Positions 17,341 through 25,916 of a stretch of 64,000 nucleotides of DNA are shown here, one piece after another. This stretch comes from PALSA-1006 sp964571195 (GTDB taxonomy: Bacteria > Pseudomonadota > Gammaproteobacteria > Burkholderiales > Gallionellaceae). Every line of letters begins with the position of its first letter. Positions within the stretch are counted from its first letter, which is position 1. The stretch lies in assembly GCA_964571195.1 (NCBI GenBank), contig CAZNAD010000008.1:19604-83603 (forward strand), given 5' to 3'. The notes under the pieces were generated by a model, which was not told the origin of the DNA, made no database searches, and saw only the letters and a list, made by a program, of their open reading frames with translations. A program made the position numbers and the translations under genes.

Positions 17341-18777
17341 ATGCTTTTTAATTCCCCATTATTTCTTCTTGCGTTCATCCCGTTATTTCTGATTACCTAT
17401 TTTTCGGTTCCAGGTATCCGACTGCGCAATATAGTCATTGTTCTCTTCAGCACTTTCTTCTTTGCATGGGGTGATCCGGTATTTGTCTGGTATGTCATTG
17501 CCGGAACATGGGTGGATTACCTAATCATCAAGCATGTGCTGACCAACCCGTTGTGTAGTGACAAAGTAAAAAAAGGCGGATTGATCCTTGCGATCCTGAT
17601 TAATGTCGGTGCTCTGCTATTTTTTAAATACGCCAATTTTTTTGTCGATCAGGTTCAGCCGCTGATGCAGTTGCTGGGCATGGAGCGTCCGTCTTGGTAC
17701 GGGGTTGCTTTGCCGCTGGGAATATCTTTTATTGCATTTCATAAGATCAGTTTCGCTGTTGATCTGTACAAGCAACGCACGGCTCCTCCGACCTCATTCA
17801 TTGACGCGTTGCTGTATATCCTGTTTTTTCCGCAGCTAATTGCGGGGCCTATCATCCGTTATCACGACATCAGTCAGCAGATCGGTGTAAGAACGCATAG
17901 CTCGGAAGAGTTCCTCGCGGGCTTTTTTCGTTTTGCGCGCGGTTTGGGCAAGAAGGCGCTCATTGCCGATCCAGCTGGTGAGGTGGCGAGTGCAATTTTT
18001 GCATTGCCGCCGGAGAGTATGCCCGCGCACTATGCGTGGCTCGGGGTGCTCGCCTATTCAGTGCAGATTTATTTTGATTTTTCGGGTTATTCGGATATGG
18101 CGATTGGTTTGGGGCGCATCGTCGGCTTCCGTTTTCCGGAAAATTTCAATCAGCCATACACGGCAAGGAGCGTGACCGAATTTTGGCAGCGTTGGCATAT
18201 CACGCTTTCGAATTGGATGCGGGTGTATCTGTATATTCCGTTGGGCGGGAATAGAGTTGCTCCGTGGCGTTTGTATCTCAATCTGTGGATCGTCTTTTTG
18301 ATTTCCGGCCTGTGGCACGGCGCGGCTTGGAATTTCATTCTGTGGGGCGCGTATTACGGATTTTTCCTTACGCTGGAAAAAATGTGCGAGCTGCGTGGCT
18401 GGCGCTTGCCCGCACCGGCCGTGGCAAAACAATTTTTGACGTTTGTGATCGTTCTTAATGCGTGGGTGTTGTTTCGGGCAGATTCGCTGGATTATGCGAT
18501 GCATATGCTGGGGCGTATGTATGGACTGCTGCCGCAATTGCAGCCGACCAGCGAGCCTTTTGCTCTCATCTTTCCGCCGCATGGTCTGGTAGTGATGGCC
18601 ATCGGCATGCTTATTGCCATGATTCCTTTGCCGGAGGTCGTGCGCCGTCTGTCTGAGGTGCGGGATTCTCTCAAATTGGATACAGCGCGTTGGGCTGGCG
18701 GTGTTGTTCTGTTTATCGCGGCATTGGCCAGCATCCTAGCATCGGGTAGTAGTACGTTTCTGTATTTCCGATTTTAA
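17341..18777 (+). CDS. MBOAT-family O-acyltransferase (AlgI-like)
   Basis: A 478-residue polytopic protein beginning MLFNSPLFLLAFIPLFL, as AlgI-type proteins do, with about 11 hydrophobic segments. The invariant MBOAT histidine is His326 in SGLWHGAAWNF. AlgI-type proteins move acyl (usually acetyl) groups across the inner membrane for transfer to exported polysaccharide by SGNH partners. The SGNH protein at 14309 is the natural partner. The start is an ATG directly after the disrupted module. The gene ends 28 bases from a convergent peptidase gene. Confidence 0.87.
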   Translation: MLFNSPLFLLAFIPLFLITYFSVPGIRLRNIVIVLFSTFFFAWGDPVFVWYVIAGTWVDYLIIKHVLTNPLCSDKVKKGGLILAILINVGALLFFKYANFFVDQVQPLMQLLGMERPSWYGVALPLGISFIAFHKISFAVDLYKQRTAPPTSFIDALLYILFFPQLIAGPIIRYHDISQQIGVRTHSSEEFLAGFFRFARGLGKKALIADPAGEVASAIFALPPESMPAHYAWLGVLAYSVQIYFDFSGYSDMAIGLGRIVGFRFPENFNQPYTARSVTEFWQRWHITLSNWMRVYLYIPLGGNRVAPWRLYLNLWIVFLISGLWHGAAWNFILWGAYYGFFLTLEKMCELRGWRLPAPAVAKQFLTFVIVLNAWVLFRADSLDYAMHMLGRMYGLLPQLQPTSEPFALIFPPHGLVVMAIGMLIAMIPLPEVVRRLSEVRDSLKLDTARWAGGVVLFIAALASILASGSSTFLYFRF

Positions 18778-18804
18778 ATCACAGGACGCAAAAATTTGTG
18801 CAAG

Positions 18805-19773
18805 TCATGCTGATTTCCAATCGCTGAAGTTGCCATGTTCTGCAAAATAATCGGTTGCCGAAATCAGTGCACGAGCCATAGGGGGCGAGAAGGGGCTGTG
18901 GCCGGTATTGGCTACCAGCTGCATATGACTCCCCGATATAGATTGATGTAGGGTCTGTGCATTCTCAGCCGTGCAGACTAAATCGAGGCTTCCGTGAAGG
19001 ATGGCACAGGGTATTTTTTTCAGACTGCGAGCCATCGTTAGTAGTGTTTCTTCCCCAAGGAAACAGTATTGCGTCAGGTAATGTGCTTGAATGCGATATT
19101 TGGCAATCTGCTGCGCCGTTTCGTCGCTGGTCTGGGGTGTAGGTGTTTGGGTGTGTGTGGGATTGATGAGCGCGCTCTCAAATGCGCTCCAGTGTGCGGC
19201 GGCGGCAGCGGCAGTGTTTGGATCATGTAGTGCCCTTGCATAATAGTGTAGGAGGTTTCCGCGCCAGCGTGGTGGTGCGAAATTGGCAAAGCTTCGCCAT
19301 GCTTCCTGAAACTGCTGTCGCGAGTCCTGAAAGAACCAATCAAGATCGCGTTGTCCCGTCAAAAAGATGCCGCGCAGGATGAGGCCGGATACTCTTCTCG
19401 GATGATTTGCTGCATAGGCAATGGCAAGGCTGGCTCCCCATGAGCCGCCGAACACCAGCCAGCGGGGGATGTCGAGATGTTCGCGCAGCATTTCGATGTC
19501 ACGAATGAGGTCTGTCGTACGATTGTGCTTTATATCCCCGAGAGGTAGAGAGCGTCCGCAGCCACGCTGGTCAAGGAATACTGCACGATAACGGTCAGGA
19601 TCAAAAAAACCATGTTGCTTGGGGTTGCATCCGCTACCGGGACCGCCGTGCAGGAACAACGCCGGTATTCCTTGTGGGTTGCCGCATTCCTCGAAATAAA
19701 GGTGATGGCCCGAGCCAACATCTATCCATCCTTGCATAAAGGTGTTGACTGTCAGGTAGAGTCCAGTGTTCAA
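18805..19773 (-). CDS. pip: Proline iminopeptidase (S33 alpha/beta hydrolase)
   Basis: A 322-residue alpha/beta hydrolase with the oxyanion motif HGGPGSG (42-48), nucleophile Ser111 in FGGSWGASLA, an Asp in HGSLDLVC and a His in NTGHSPFS. It matches prolyl aminopeptidases, which remove N-terminal proline from peptides. The start appears to be a TTG at 19773; the family block LYLTVNTFMQGWIDVG begins only four residues later, so the internal ATG at 19737 would cut into the family domain. It is divergent from the PQQ operon, whose peptide precursor needs proteolysis, but a direct link is only a suggestion. Confidence 0.85.
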   Translation of the reverse strand: MNTGLYLTVNTFMQGWIDVGSGHHLYFEECGNPQGIPALFLHGGPGSGCNPKQHGFFDPDRYRAVFLDQRGCGRSLPLGDIKHNRTTDLIRDIEMLREHLDIPRWLVFGGSWGASLAIAYAANHPRRVSGLILRGIFLTGQRDLDWFFQDSRQQFQEAWRSFANFAPPRWRGNLLHYYARALHDPNTAAAAAAHWSAFESALINPTHTQTPTPQTSDETAQQIAKYRIQAHYLTQYCFLGEETLLTMARSLKKIPCAILHGSLDLVCTAENAQTLHQSISGSHMQLVANTGHSPFSPPMARALISATDYFAEHGNFSDWKSA

Positions 19774-19878
19774 GGCCGTTTAGGTGTGTGGTTCCATGGA
19801 TGTAAATTATCGCTTGTAACACAATGTCTGACCAAGGTTTTCTTGGTTGTGATGAGGTTGATAAAGTGCGTGTGTAAA

Positions 19879-19908
19879 TTGTGAATTATTGATAGATGCG
19901 ACTATAAT
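19879..19908 (+). promoter_or_regulatory. Sigma-70-type promoter for the pqq operon
   Basis: TTGTGA at 19879-19884 and a perfect TATAAT at 19903-19908 are separated by 18 bases, about 75 bases before the pqqA start. The region lies between the divergent pip and pqqA genes. AGGAG near 19969 serves as the pqqA ribosome site. Confidence 0.6.
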
Positions 19909-19981
19909 CACGGCGGTTCAGTTTTGCCCGTTATTGGAACGCCGTCCAGAAATGGCGGCTATATCTATAGGAGATGCACTC

Positions 19982-20056
19982 ATGCAATGGACTACACCAC
20001 AAGCCTGTGATTTTCGTTTTGGTTTTGAAATCACGATGTACGTTGCCAACCGCTAA
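19982..20056 (+). CDS. pqqA: PQQ precursor peptide PqqA
   Basis: A 24-residue peptide that supplies the carbon skeleton of pyrroloquinoline quinone. It shows the diagnostic core FEITMYVANR, with the Glu16 and Tyr20 that PqqE and later enzymes join and convert. TAGGAG at 19968-19973 places the ATG at 19982, 8 bases downstream; an ATG at 19973 is in another frame. The N-terminal half (MQWTTPQACDFRFG) has a cysteine, unlike many PqqA peptides. It is the first gene of a tight pqqABCDE operon. Confidence 0.95.
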   Translation: MQWTTPQACDFRFGFEITMYVANR

Positions 20057-20074
20057 GCGGGCAAGCTAAGTTCC

Positions 20075-20989
20075 GTGCGGGTACATGTGCTGGGAGCTTC
20101 GGCAGGCGGCGGGTTCCCGCAATGGAACTGCAATTGCCGTAACTGTCACGGCGTGCGCATGGGTAATCTCCGTGCACGACGCCGTACGCAATCTTCAATT
20201 TGTGTTTCGGACGATGGTCATGAGTGGGTTTTGTTCAACGCCTCTCCTGATCTATTGCAGCAGATACAGTCGTTTCCATCCTTGCAGCCAGCACGGCGAA
20301 TTCGCGATTCCGCAATTGCCGGAGTCATCCTAATTGATGGGCAGATAGACCATACGACGGGTCTTATCATGCTGAGGGAGCAAGGGCGGCCTCTGGATAT
20401 CTGGTGCACAGCCCAAGTGCACGAGGATCTGACACGTGGCAATCCGATTCTGCGCACGTTGGACTATTTCTGCGGCAGCAATTGGCATCCGATAAATTTC
20501 GGTGTGCCGTTCTTTCTGCCGGAGTTGCCGCATTTGGAATTCACGGCCTTGCCGCTGCAGAGTAAAGCTGCGCCATATTCTCCGCACCGTAATCATTCTC
20601 ATCCCGGTGACAACATCGGTGTCACTATCAAGGATTTGCGCTCCGGTAAGTCAGTCTTTTATGCTCCCGGTCTGGGGGAGATTGAGGCGCATGTGGAGGA
20701 GGCGATGCGACGCAGCGACTGTGTTCTAGTCGATGGCACATTCTGGACTAACGATGAAATGATTAATCTGGGTGTTGGTTGCAAAACTGCGCGTGAGATC
20801 GGGCATCTGCCACAGTCGGGAGCTGGGGGGATGATCGAGCTTCTGGATCGGATGCCAGTAGGTATGCGCAAGGTGCTTATACATATCAATAACACCAACC
20901 CTATCCTCGATGAGGACAGCGCCGAGCATGGGCTATTGGTCGCTCATGGGATTGAGGTATCTTGGGATGGAATGGAGATAGAGCTATGA
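20075..20989 (+). CDS. pqqB: PQQ biosynthesis protein PqqB (metallo-beta-lactamase fold)
   Basis: A 304-residue protein beginning VRVHVLGASAGGGFPQWNC, with the CNCRNC cluster and the DGQIDHTTGL metal-site strand that define PqqB. PqqB is thought to hydroxylate the glutamate-tyrosine precursor before ring closure. The GTG start lies 18 bases after the pqqA stop. The gene overlaps pqqC by 4 bases (ATGA). Length and motifs are normal. Confidence 0.95.
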   Translation: MRVHVLGASAGGGFPQWNCNCRNCHGVRMGNLRARRRTQSSICVSDDGHEWVLFNASPDLLQQIQSFPSLQPARRIRDSAIAGVILIDGQIDHTTGLIMLREQGRPLDIWCTAQVHEDLTRGNPILRTLDYFCGSNWHPINFGVPFFLPELPHLEFTALPLQSKAAPYSPHRNHSHPGDNIGVTIKDLRSGKSVFYAPGLGEIEAHVEEAMRRSDCVLVDGTFWTNDEMINLGVGCKTAREIGHLPQSGAGGMIELLDRMPVGMRKVLIHINNTNPILDEDSAEHGLLVAHGIEVSWDGMEIEL

Positions 20990-21699
20990 CTGAATCCATG
21001 AGTGATATCGGTGTTTGGGCGCGGGATCGTTTCGAGATTGAGCTACGTGAGAAAGGTAAGGCGTATCACATTTATCATCCGTTCAATGTTATGTTGAACA
21101 GCGGCAAGGCGACTCCTGAGCAAATTCGTGGCTGGGTGGCGAATCGTTATTATTATCAGATAGCAATTCCGATCAAAGATGCCGCCATTCTTTCCAATAT
21201 GCCTGAGCGCGAGATGCGGAAGCAATGGCTTCAGAGAATTCTTGATCATGATGGACATGGTGAGGATGAGGGGGGGATTGAGGCTTGGATGCGACTTGGC
21301 CTTGCCACCGGTCTTTGTCGCGAAGAAATTGTCGATTTGCGTCATGTCCTTCCTGGGGTTCGTTTTGCTGTTGATGCCTACGTCAATTTTTGCCGTCAGC
21401 GGCCTTGGCAGGAAGCCGTATGCGCTTCACTTACGGAGCTGTTTGCGCCGACAATTCACAAACAGCGTCTTGCCAGTTGGCCAGAGCATTATCCGTGGAT
21501 AGAATCGGATGGTCTCCAGTACTTCCGAAATCGGGTGACTCAAGCGCGGCGCGATGTTGAGCAGGGGCTGGCAGTGACGCTGGAGCATTTCAATACTCGC
21601 CCCTTGCAGCAGCGCGCGCTCGACATTCTTCAATTTAAGTTGGATATTTTGTGGCAGATGAACGATAGCATGCAGTTTGAATATGGACTGAATCTATGA
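20986..21699 (+). CDS. pqqC: Pyrroloquinoline-quinone synthase PqqC
   Basis: A 237-residue PqqC, the cofactor-free oxidase that performs the final ring closure and eight-electron oxidation to PQQ. The characteristic stretches YHIYHPFNVMLNSGKATPEQ and ANRYYYQIAIPIKDAAIL are intact. I use the ATG at 20986, which overlaps the pqqB stop as ATGA; an upstream ATG at 20962 would lengthen it atypically. It overlaps pqqD by 4 bases. Confidence 0.95.
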   Translation: MTESMSDIGVWARDRFEIELREKGKAYHIYHPFNVMLNSGKATPEQIRGWVANRYYYQIAIPIKDAAILSNMPEREMRKQWLQRILDHDGHGEDEGGIEAWMRLGLATGLCREEIVDLRHVLPGVRFAVDAYVNFCRQRPWQEAVCASLTELFAPTIHKQRLASWPEHYPWIESDGLQYFRNRVTQARRDVEQGLAVTLEHFNTRPLQQRALDILQFKLDILWQMNDSMQFEYGLNL

Positions 21700-21971
21700 G
21701 TGCTAATGCGATGTCTCGGCCAAAACTGGGGCGCCTGTTCAGAATGCAATGGGAAGAGGTGCAGCAGTGTCATGTGTTGCTCTATCCTGAAGGGATGGTG
21801 CGGCTCAATCAAAGCGCAGGGGAGATTATTAAGCGCTGCGATGGAATAAGTACTGTTGATGAGATTGTGGCTGATCTGGAGTCGAGTTTCGGAGTGGCTG
21901 ATCTGCGTCAGGATGTTGATACCTTTCTTGATATGGCACTGAATAAAGGCTGGCTGGTTGATGGAGAGTGA
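21696..21971 (+). CDS. pqqD: PqqA-binding chaperone PqqD
   Basis: A 91-residue PqqD, a RiPP recognition element that binds PqqA and presents it to PqqE. The RLNQSAGEIIKRCDG block and the C-terminal TFLDMALNKGWL helix are typical. The ATG overlaps the pqqC stop by 4 bases, and pqqE starts one base after the pqqD stop, so stoichiometric expression of PqqD and PqqE is expected. Confidence 0.93.
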   Translation: MSANAMSRPKLGRLFRMQWEEVQQCHVLLYPEGMVRLNQSAGEIIKRCDGISTVDEIVADLESSFGVADLRQDVDTFLDMALNKGWLVDGE

Positions 21972-21972
21972 G

Positions 21973-23103
21973 ATGCATACAACTTCCAAAATAAGTCCTC
22001 CGCTATGGTTGTTGTTGGAGCTCACGTACCGTTGCCCCTTGCATTGCCCGTTTTGCTATAACCCGGTCGACTTTGCAAAATTTGAGGAGGAGCTGTCTAC
22101 TCAGGATTGGTTGCGTGTACTGAGAGAGGCTCGCCAATTAGGGGCCGTGCAATGCGGCTTTTCTGGTGGAGAGCCGCTGTTGCGGAATGATCTTGAAATG
22201 CTCGTGGCCGAGGCTCACCGGCTTGGTTATTACACCAATCTGATCAGTTCTGGAATCGGACTTTCTGAGGCTCGTATTGCGCAGCTTCGTGCTGCTGGGC
22301 TCGATCACATCCAGCTTTCTTTTCAGGATGCGGCGCAGGAGCTCAATGATTTTCTTTCCCATGCTCGTACTTTTGAGTTTAAGCAGAGAATCAGTCATTC
22401 GATCAAAGAACATGGCTTCCCGATGGTAATCAATTGTGTGATTCATCGTTTGAACATAGGCGATATCGGAAAGATCATAGAGATGGCGTCCGCACTCGGT
22501 GCCGAATATCTGGAACTTGCCAATGTCCAATTTTATTCATGGGCGCATGTCAATCGCGAGCATTTATTGCCGACACGAGAGCAGTTGGTGCGTGCAGAGG
22601 AAGTCGTGAACGAATATCGCTCTAGAGCGGACATGAAGATGCGCGTCTTGTTCGTTGTTCCAGATTTTTATGAAAAGCGACCAAAGCGCTGTATGAACGG
22701 CTGGGGGAATGTGTTTTTGACAGTTACTCCAGATGGTGTTGCATTGCCCTGTCATACGGCACGTATGTTGCCGGGATTGTCGTTTCCCAATGTGCGAGAT
22801 ATGAGTATCGGTGAAATATGGCAGGATTCAGAAGGCTTTAATCGTTACCGAGGTACGGCATGGATGAAAGAGCCTTGTGTCAGTTGTGCCGAAAAAGAAA
22901 AGGATTTGGGGGGCTGTCGTTGTCAGGCATTTATGCTCGCGAACGATGCGGCAGCGGCAGACCCGGTTTGTGAGTTCTCCCCATATCATTCGGTGGTGTT
23001 GGCGGCGGTCGCGAGAGCTAATAATTCAAACTGCGGGGGGCTAAATTCCCCCCTTGTATTTCGCGAGGAAAAGCAGTCCAAGCTTCTGAATCGACCTTTC
23101 TGA
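21973..23103 (+). CDS. pqqE: PqqA peptide cyclase PqqE (radical SAM/SPASM)
   Basis: A 376-residue radical SAM enzyme that forms the Glu-Tyr carbon-carbon bond in PqqA. The [4Fe-4S] site is Cys21, Cys25 and Cys28 (CPLHCPFC), and the GGEP motif follows. A cysteine-rich SPASM domain carries extra clusters (CMNGWG, LPCHTARMLPG, CVSCAEKEKDLGGCRCQ). I chose the ATG at 21973, with GGAG 6 bases upstream; two earlier in-frame starts inside pqqD are possible. A strong GC hairpin lies in the final codons. Confidence 0.95.
   Translation: MHTTSKISPPLWLLLELTYRCPLHCPFCYNPVDFAKFEEELSTQDWLRVLREARQLGAVQCGFSGGEPLLRNDLEMLVAEAHRLGYYTNLISSGIGLSEARIAQLRAAGLDHIQLSFQDAAQELNDFLSHARTFEFKQRISHSIKEHGFPMVINCVIHRLNIGDIGKIIEMASALGAEYLELANVQFYSWAHVNREHLLPTREQLVRAEEVVNEYRSRADMKMRVLFVVPDFYEKRPKRCMNGWGNVFLTVTPDGVALPCHTARMLPGLSFPNVRDMSIGEIWQDSEGFNRYRGTAWMKEPCVSCAEKEKDLGGCRCQAFMLANDAAAADPVCEFSPYHSVVLAAVARANNSNCGGLNSPLVFREEKQSKLLNRPF
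23035..23053 (+). terminator. Terminator-like hairpin inside the 3' end of pqqE
   Basis: Six G (23035-23040), a 7-base loop and six C (23048-23053) form a strong hairpin, followed by TTGTATTT. It lies in the codons for the variable PqqE tail, with no better terminator between pqqE and the convergent MFS gene. The lack of a clean U-run makes the call tentative. Confidence 0.3.
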
Positions 23104-23136
23104 TTGTTTTGTGCCGAGTTTGCGATGAGCGTACAC

Positions 23137-24564
23137 CTATTCCTCTTGATGTCCCTCGTTTAAGCTCCTTCCGTCACCGTTTTTTAATGTCCAGAATGCT
23201 AGTGATGAGAGGGAAGTCAGGCAGCCTAGTGTCAGAAGGGTATGGTGCAATGCAGCGGTGATGGCCGCTTGTTCGGACTGCGGCAGGGGGCCGAGATGCC
23301 ATGCAGTCAGTAGTGAGGCACCAGCGACGCCGAAACTAATCGACATTTGTTGAATGGAGCTGGTGATAGAGCTGGCCATACTGACATCTTCCGTTTCGAT
23401 ATCCGCATAGGCCAGCGAATTCATACTAGAAAATTGAAGTGAAGTGAAAAGTCCGAGCGCTAGGCTGGTGAGTATGATTAGGAATAGTGGTGTCGTGGAG
23501 GCGATACAGGCGAATATGCTGATGGTGATGCCTATCAACAACGTGTTGACGGTCAATACTTTTTGGAATCCAAAGCGCAGCAGTAGCGGGCTTGCGATCA
23601 TTTTCATTCCCATTGCGGCGATTACTGCCGGAATCATCAGTAGACCGGCCTTCCATGCTGGAAAGCCAAAGCCAAGCTGGTAAAGCAATGGCAATAAAAA
23701 TGGAAGTCCGCCTATGCCAAGCCGCGTTATCGCACCGCCAATCAACGAAATGCGGAAGGTTCGGATGCGGATCAGCGCGAGATGCAGTAGTGGGTGTTTG
23801 GTTTGTTGTGAGTGCCAAATATAAGCGGCAATCAGCCCCACTGCGATGAAAAGCATGGATACTGTTTCGTTCATGTCGAGCTGATGTTCGCCAAATATTT
23901 CCAATAAATATGAGAGCAGTACGGTGCCCGTTCCTAATAGCACTAGTCCGGTCAAATCAAATGGAGGTGGGTTGTCTGAGGAATAGTTAGGCATGTGACG
24001 ATTGCCCAGCAGTAATGCTGCCACACCTACTGGAACATTGATGAAGAATATCATTTGCCAGGGAAGCCATTGCACGATTAGCCCTCCTATCGTAGGGCCA
24101 AGGAGTGCCCCAGCTAGTGCCGGGATAATCACGAAATTCATTGCTCTTAGCAATTCGATCTTTGGGAAGGTGCGGACGATGGATAAGCGTCCCACTGGTA
24201 TCATCATCGCGGCACCTATGCCTTGCAGGATGCGTGCTGCAATCAGCATGGGGACGCTTGAAGAGGTGCCGCAGAGTATCGATGCGATGGTGAAGGTCGC
24301 AATGGCGCTGAAAAATACGCGTCGTGTACCGAAACGGTCGGCTATCCAGCCGCTGACAGGGATGAACACGGCTAGGCTCAATATGTAACTACTGATGACG
24401 GATTTGATACTTAGTGGTGTTGCGTGAAGATTCTCGGCTATGTAGGGGGCTGCAGTATTGATGATGGTTGAATCAAGTTGTTCCATGAATATTGTTGTCG
24501 CCACAATCCAGGGGAGAAGGCGTTTGATGTACTCGTTGTCTGGTTGGTGCTGGAAAGAGTGCAT
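23137..24564 (-). CDS. MFS transporter, DHA2 (EmrB/QacA) family
   Basis: A 475-residue membrane protein with 13 to 14 hydrophobic segments. The N-terminal TIFMEQLDSTIINTAAPYIA is the DHA2 signature (motif D1), and loop 2-3 carries GWIADRFGTRR (motif A). A GALLGPTIGGLI stretch matches motif C of drug/H+ antiporters. It converges on pqqE with a gap of 33 bases. It is probably a drug or metabolite exporter. A role in PQQ export is conceivable from position alone and unproven. Confidence 0.85.
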   Translation of the reverse strand: MHSFQHQPDNEYIKRLLPWIVATTIFMEQLDSTIINTAAPYIAENLHATPLSIKSVISSYILSLAVFIPVSGWIADRFGTRRVFFSAIATFTIASILCGTSSSVPMLIAARILQGIGAAMMIPVGRLSIVRTFPKIELLRAMNFVIIPALAGALLGPTIGGLIVQWLPWQMIFFINVPVGVAALLLGNRHMPNYSSDNPPPFDLTGLVLLGTGTVLLSYLLEIFGEHQLDMNETVSMLFIAVGLIAAYIWHSQQTKHPLLHLALIRIRTFRISLIGGAITRLGIGGLPFLLPLLYQLGFGFPAWKAGLLMIPAVIAAMGMKMIASPLLLRFGFQKVLTVNTLLIGITISIFACIASTTPLFLIILTSLALGLFTSLQFSSMNSLAYADIETEDVSMASSITSSIQQMSISFGVAGASLLTAWHLGPLPQSEQAAITAALHHTLLTLGCLTSLSSLAFWTLKNGDGRSLNEGHQEE

Positions 24565-24707
24565 CCTGGCGGCAATCGGAAAGGGGTAAGCCGGACGTAG
24601 TGCCGCGATGGCAGAGAGCTTTCAATAGGAGTTTGTTTTTTTGATGTGGTGTTTGTTTGTACAGGCTTTTACGAACAATTTTTCATGAAGTAAGGTAAAA
24701 TTAGAAA

Positions 24708-24736
24708 TTATCGTCAATATTTCCAATATTTATAAT
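24708..24736 (+). promoter_or_regulatory. Candidate promoter for the second glycan cluster
   Basis: A perfect TATAAT at 24731-24736 has a poor -35 element (TTATCG) 17 bases upstream, in an AT-rich 194-base divergent gap between the MFS gene and the GT4 gene. The gene start is only 23 bases after the -10 and shows no clear ribosome site. Confidence 0.4.
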
Positions 24737-24758
24737 TTATTTGTCCATCCTGATCTAG

Positions 24759-25916
24759 ATGCACATTGGTTTTGATATTTCCCAAACAGGTTCCGGCAAA
24801 GCTGGTTGCGGCTATTTCGCGCATGCCCTAGTAAAGGCGATGCTAGAGCTCGCGCCTGAGCATCGCTTTGCGCTTTATCCGAGTTTTGGGGATTTCTATT
24901 TTGATGCGCTGATGCCTATACAGAGTCCCTATGCGGGGCGCGATGTGCATTACGGGCCGAGGCATCTGACGCGCGAGACGGCGCGCCAGTTTTGGACGGC
25001 TATAGATGTCGAGGCAGAACTGGGTGGGCCGGATATTGTGCATGCCAATAATTTCTGGTGTCCCACGCAATTGGCGGCAAGTCGTTTGATTTACACTTTT
25101 TATGATATGGGCTTTGTGGTCGAGCCGGCTTGGACGACCGACGCGAATCGTGTGGGTTGTTTCGATGGTGTCTTTCGCTCGTCTCTCGCTGCGGATTGGG
25201 TGGTTGCTATTTCAGAGGCATCACGTGCGCATTATTTGAGTGTGTTCCCGCATTTTCCAGCAGAGCGTATTCGCGTGATTTATCCCTGTTCGCGTTTTGC
25301 AGATTCGTCATTGCAAGGTAAGCGTCCCAAGGCGTTGGATGCGATTGCGGCCGGGGGGTACTGGTTGAGTGTGGGCACCATCGAGCCGCGCAAAAATCAG
25401 CGTCGTTTGGTGGAGGCGTATGCGCGTTATCTGGCTCTGGGGGGGGCGCCTATGCCGCTGGTGCTTGCGGGTGGCAAGGGGTGGTTGATGGACGATTTTC
25501 AACGCCATTTGAGTGCGCTTGGAATTGAGGCGCAGATCGTGATGACCGGCTATGTGTCGGATGATGAGCTAATCTGGCTGTATCGCAATTGCTACGCAAA
25601 CTTATATCCATCGCTATTTGAGGGCTTTGGTTTGCCTGTTTTGGAGGGCATGCAATTTGGAGCGCCGACGCTGACTTCGACTTCGTCGTCGATTCCGGAG
25701 GTGGCTGGAAATGCTGCTATCTTGCTTGATCCCCTAGATGTGGAAGCTTGGGTGCAGACGATGTTACGAATTGCTGGCAATCGTGAGGAGCGTGATCATT
25801 TGGCTGCCATCGCACCGACTCAGGCGGCTCGCTTTGATTGGCAGGAGAGTGCTGCCGCCTTGCTGCAACTTTATCGGGAAGCTTTGGCCTCGCCGAAGAG
25901 ACAGGTAGCGATATGA
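24759..25916 (+). CDS. Glycosyltransferase, GT4 family (GT-B fold)
   Basis: A 385-residue GT-B transferase. The C-terminal nucleotide-sugar site has SVGTIEPRKN near 205 and the E-x7-E motif in FEGFGLPVLEGMQFGAPTLTS. It resembles WbdA/WbaZ-type mannosyltransferases, and the neighbouring GDP-mannose enzymes agree with a GDP-sugar donor, which is inference. The end overlaps the next gene by 4 bases (ATGA). Confidence 0.85.
   Translation: MHIGFDISQTGSGKAGCGYFAHALVKAMLELAPEHRFALYPSFGDFYFDALMPIQSPYAGRDVHYGPRHLTRETARQFWTAIDVEAELGGPDIVHANNFWCPTQLAASRLIYTFYDMGFVVEPAWTTDANRVGCFDGVFRSSLAADWVVAISEASRAHYLSVFPHFPAERIRVIYPCSRFADSSLQGKRPKALDAIAAGGYWLSVGTIEPRKNQRRLVEAYARYLALGGAPMPLVLAGGKGWLMDDFQRHLSALGIEAQIVMTGYVSDDELIWLYRNCYANLYPSLFEGFGLPVLEGMQFGAPTLTSTSSSIPEVAGNAAILLDPLDVEAWVQTMLRIAGNREERDHLAAIAPTQAARFDWQESAAALLQLYREALASPKRQVAI

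Noticed and set aside
19890..19908. TTGATA as the -35 of the pqq promoter
   Set aside because: Only 8 bases separate it from TATAAT; TTGTGA at 19879 gives an 18-base spacer.
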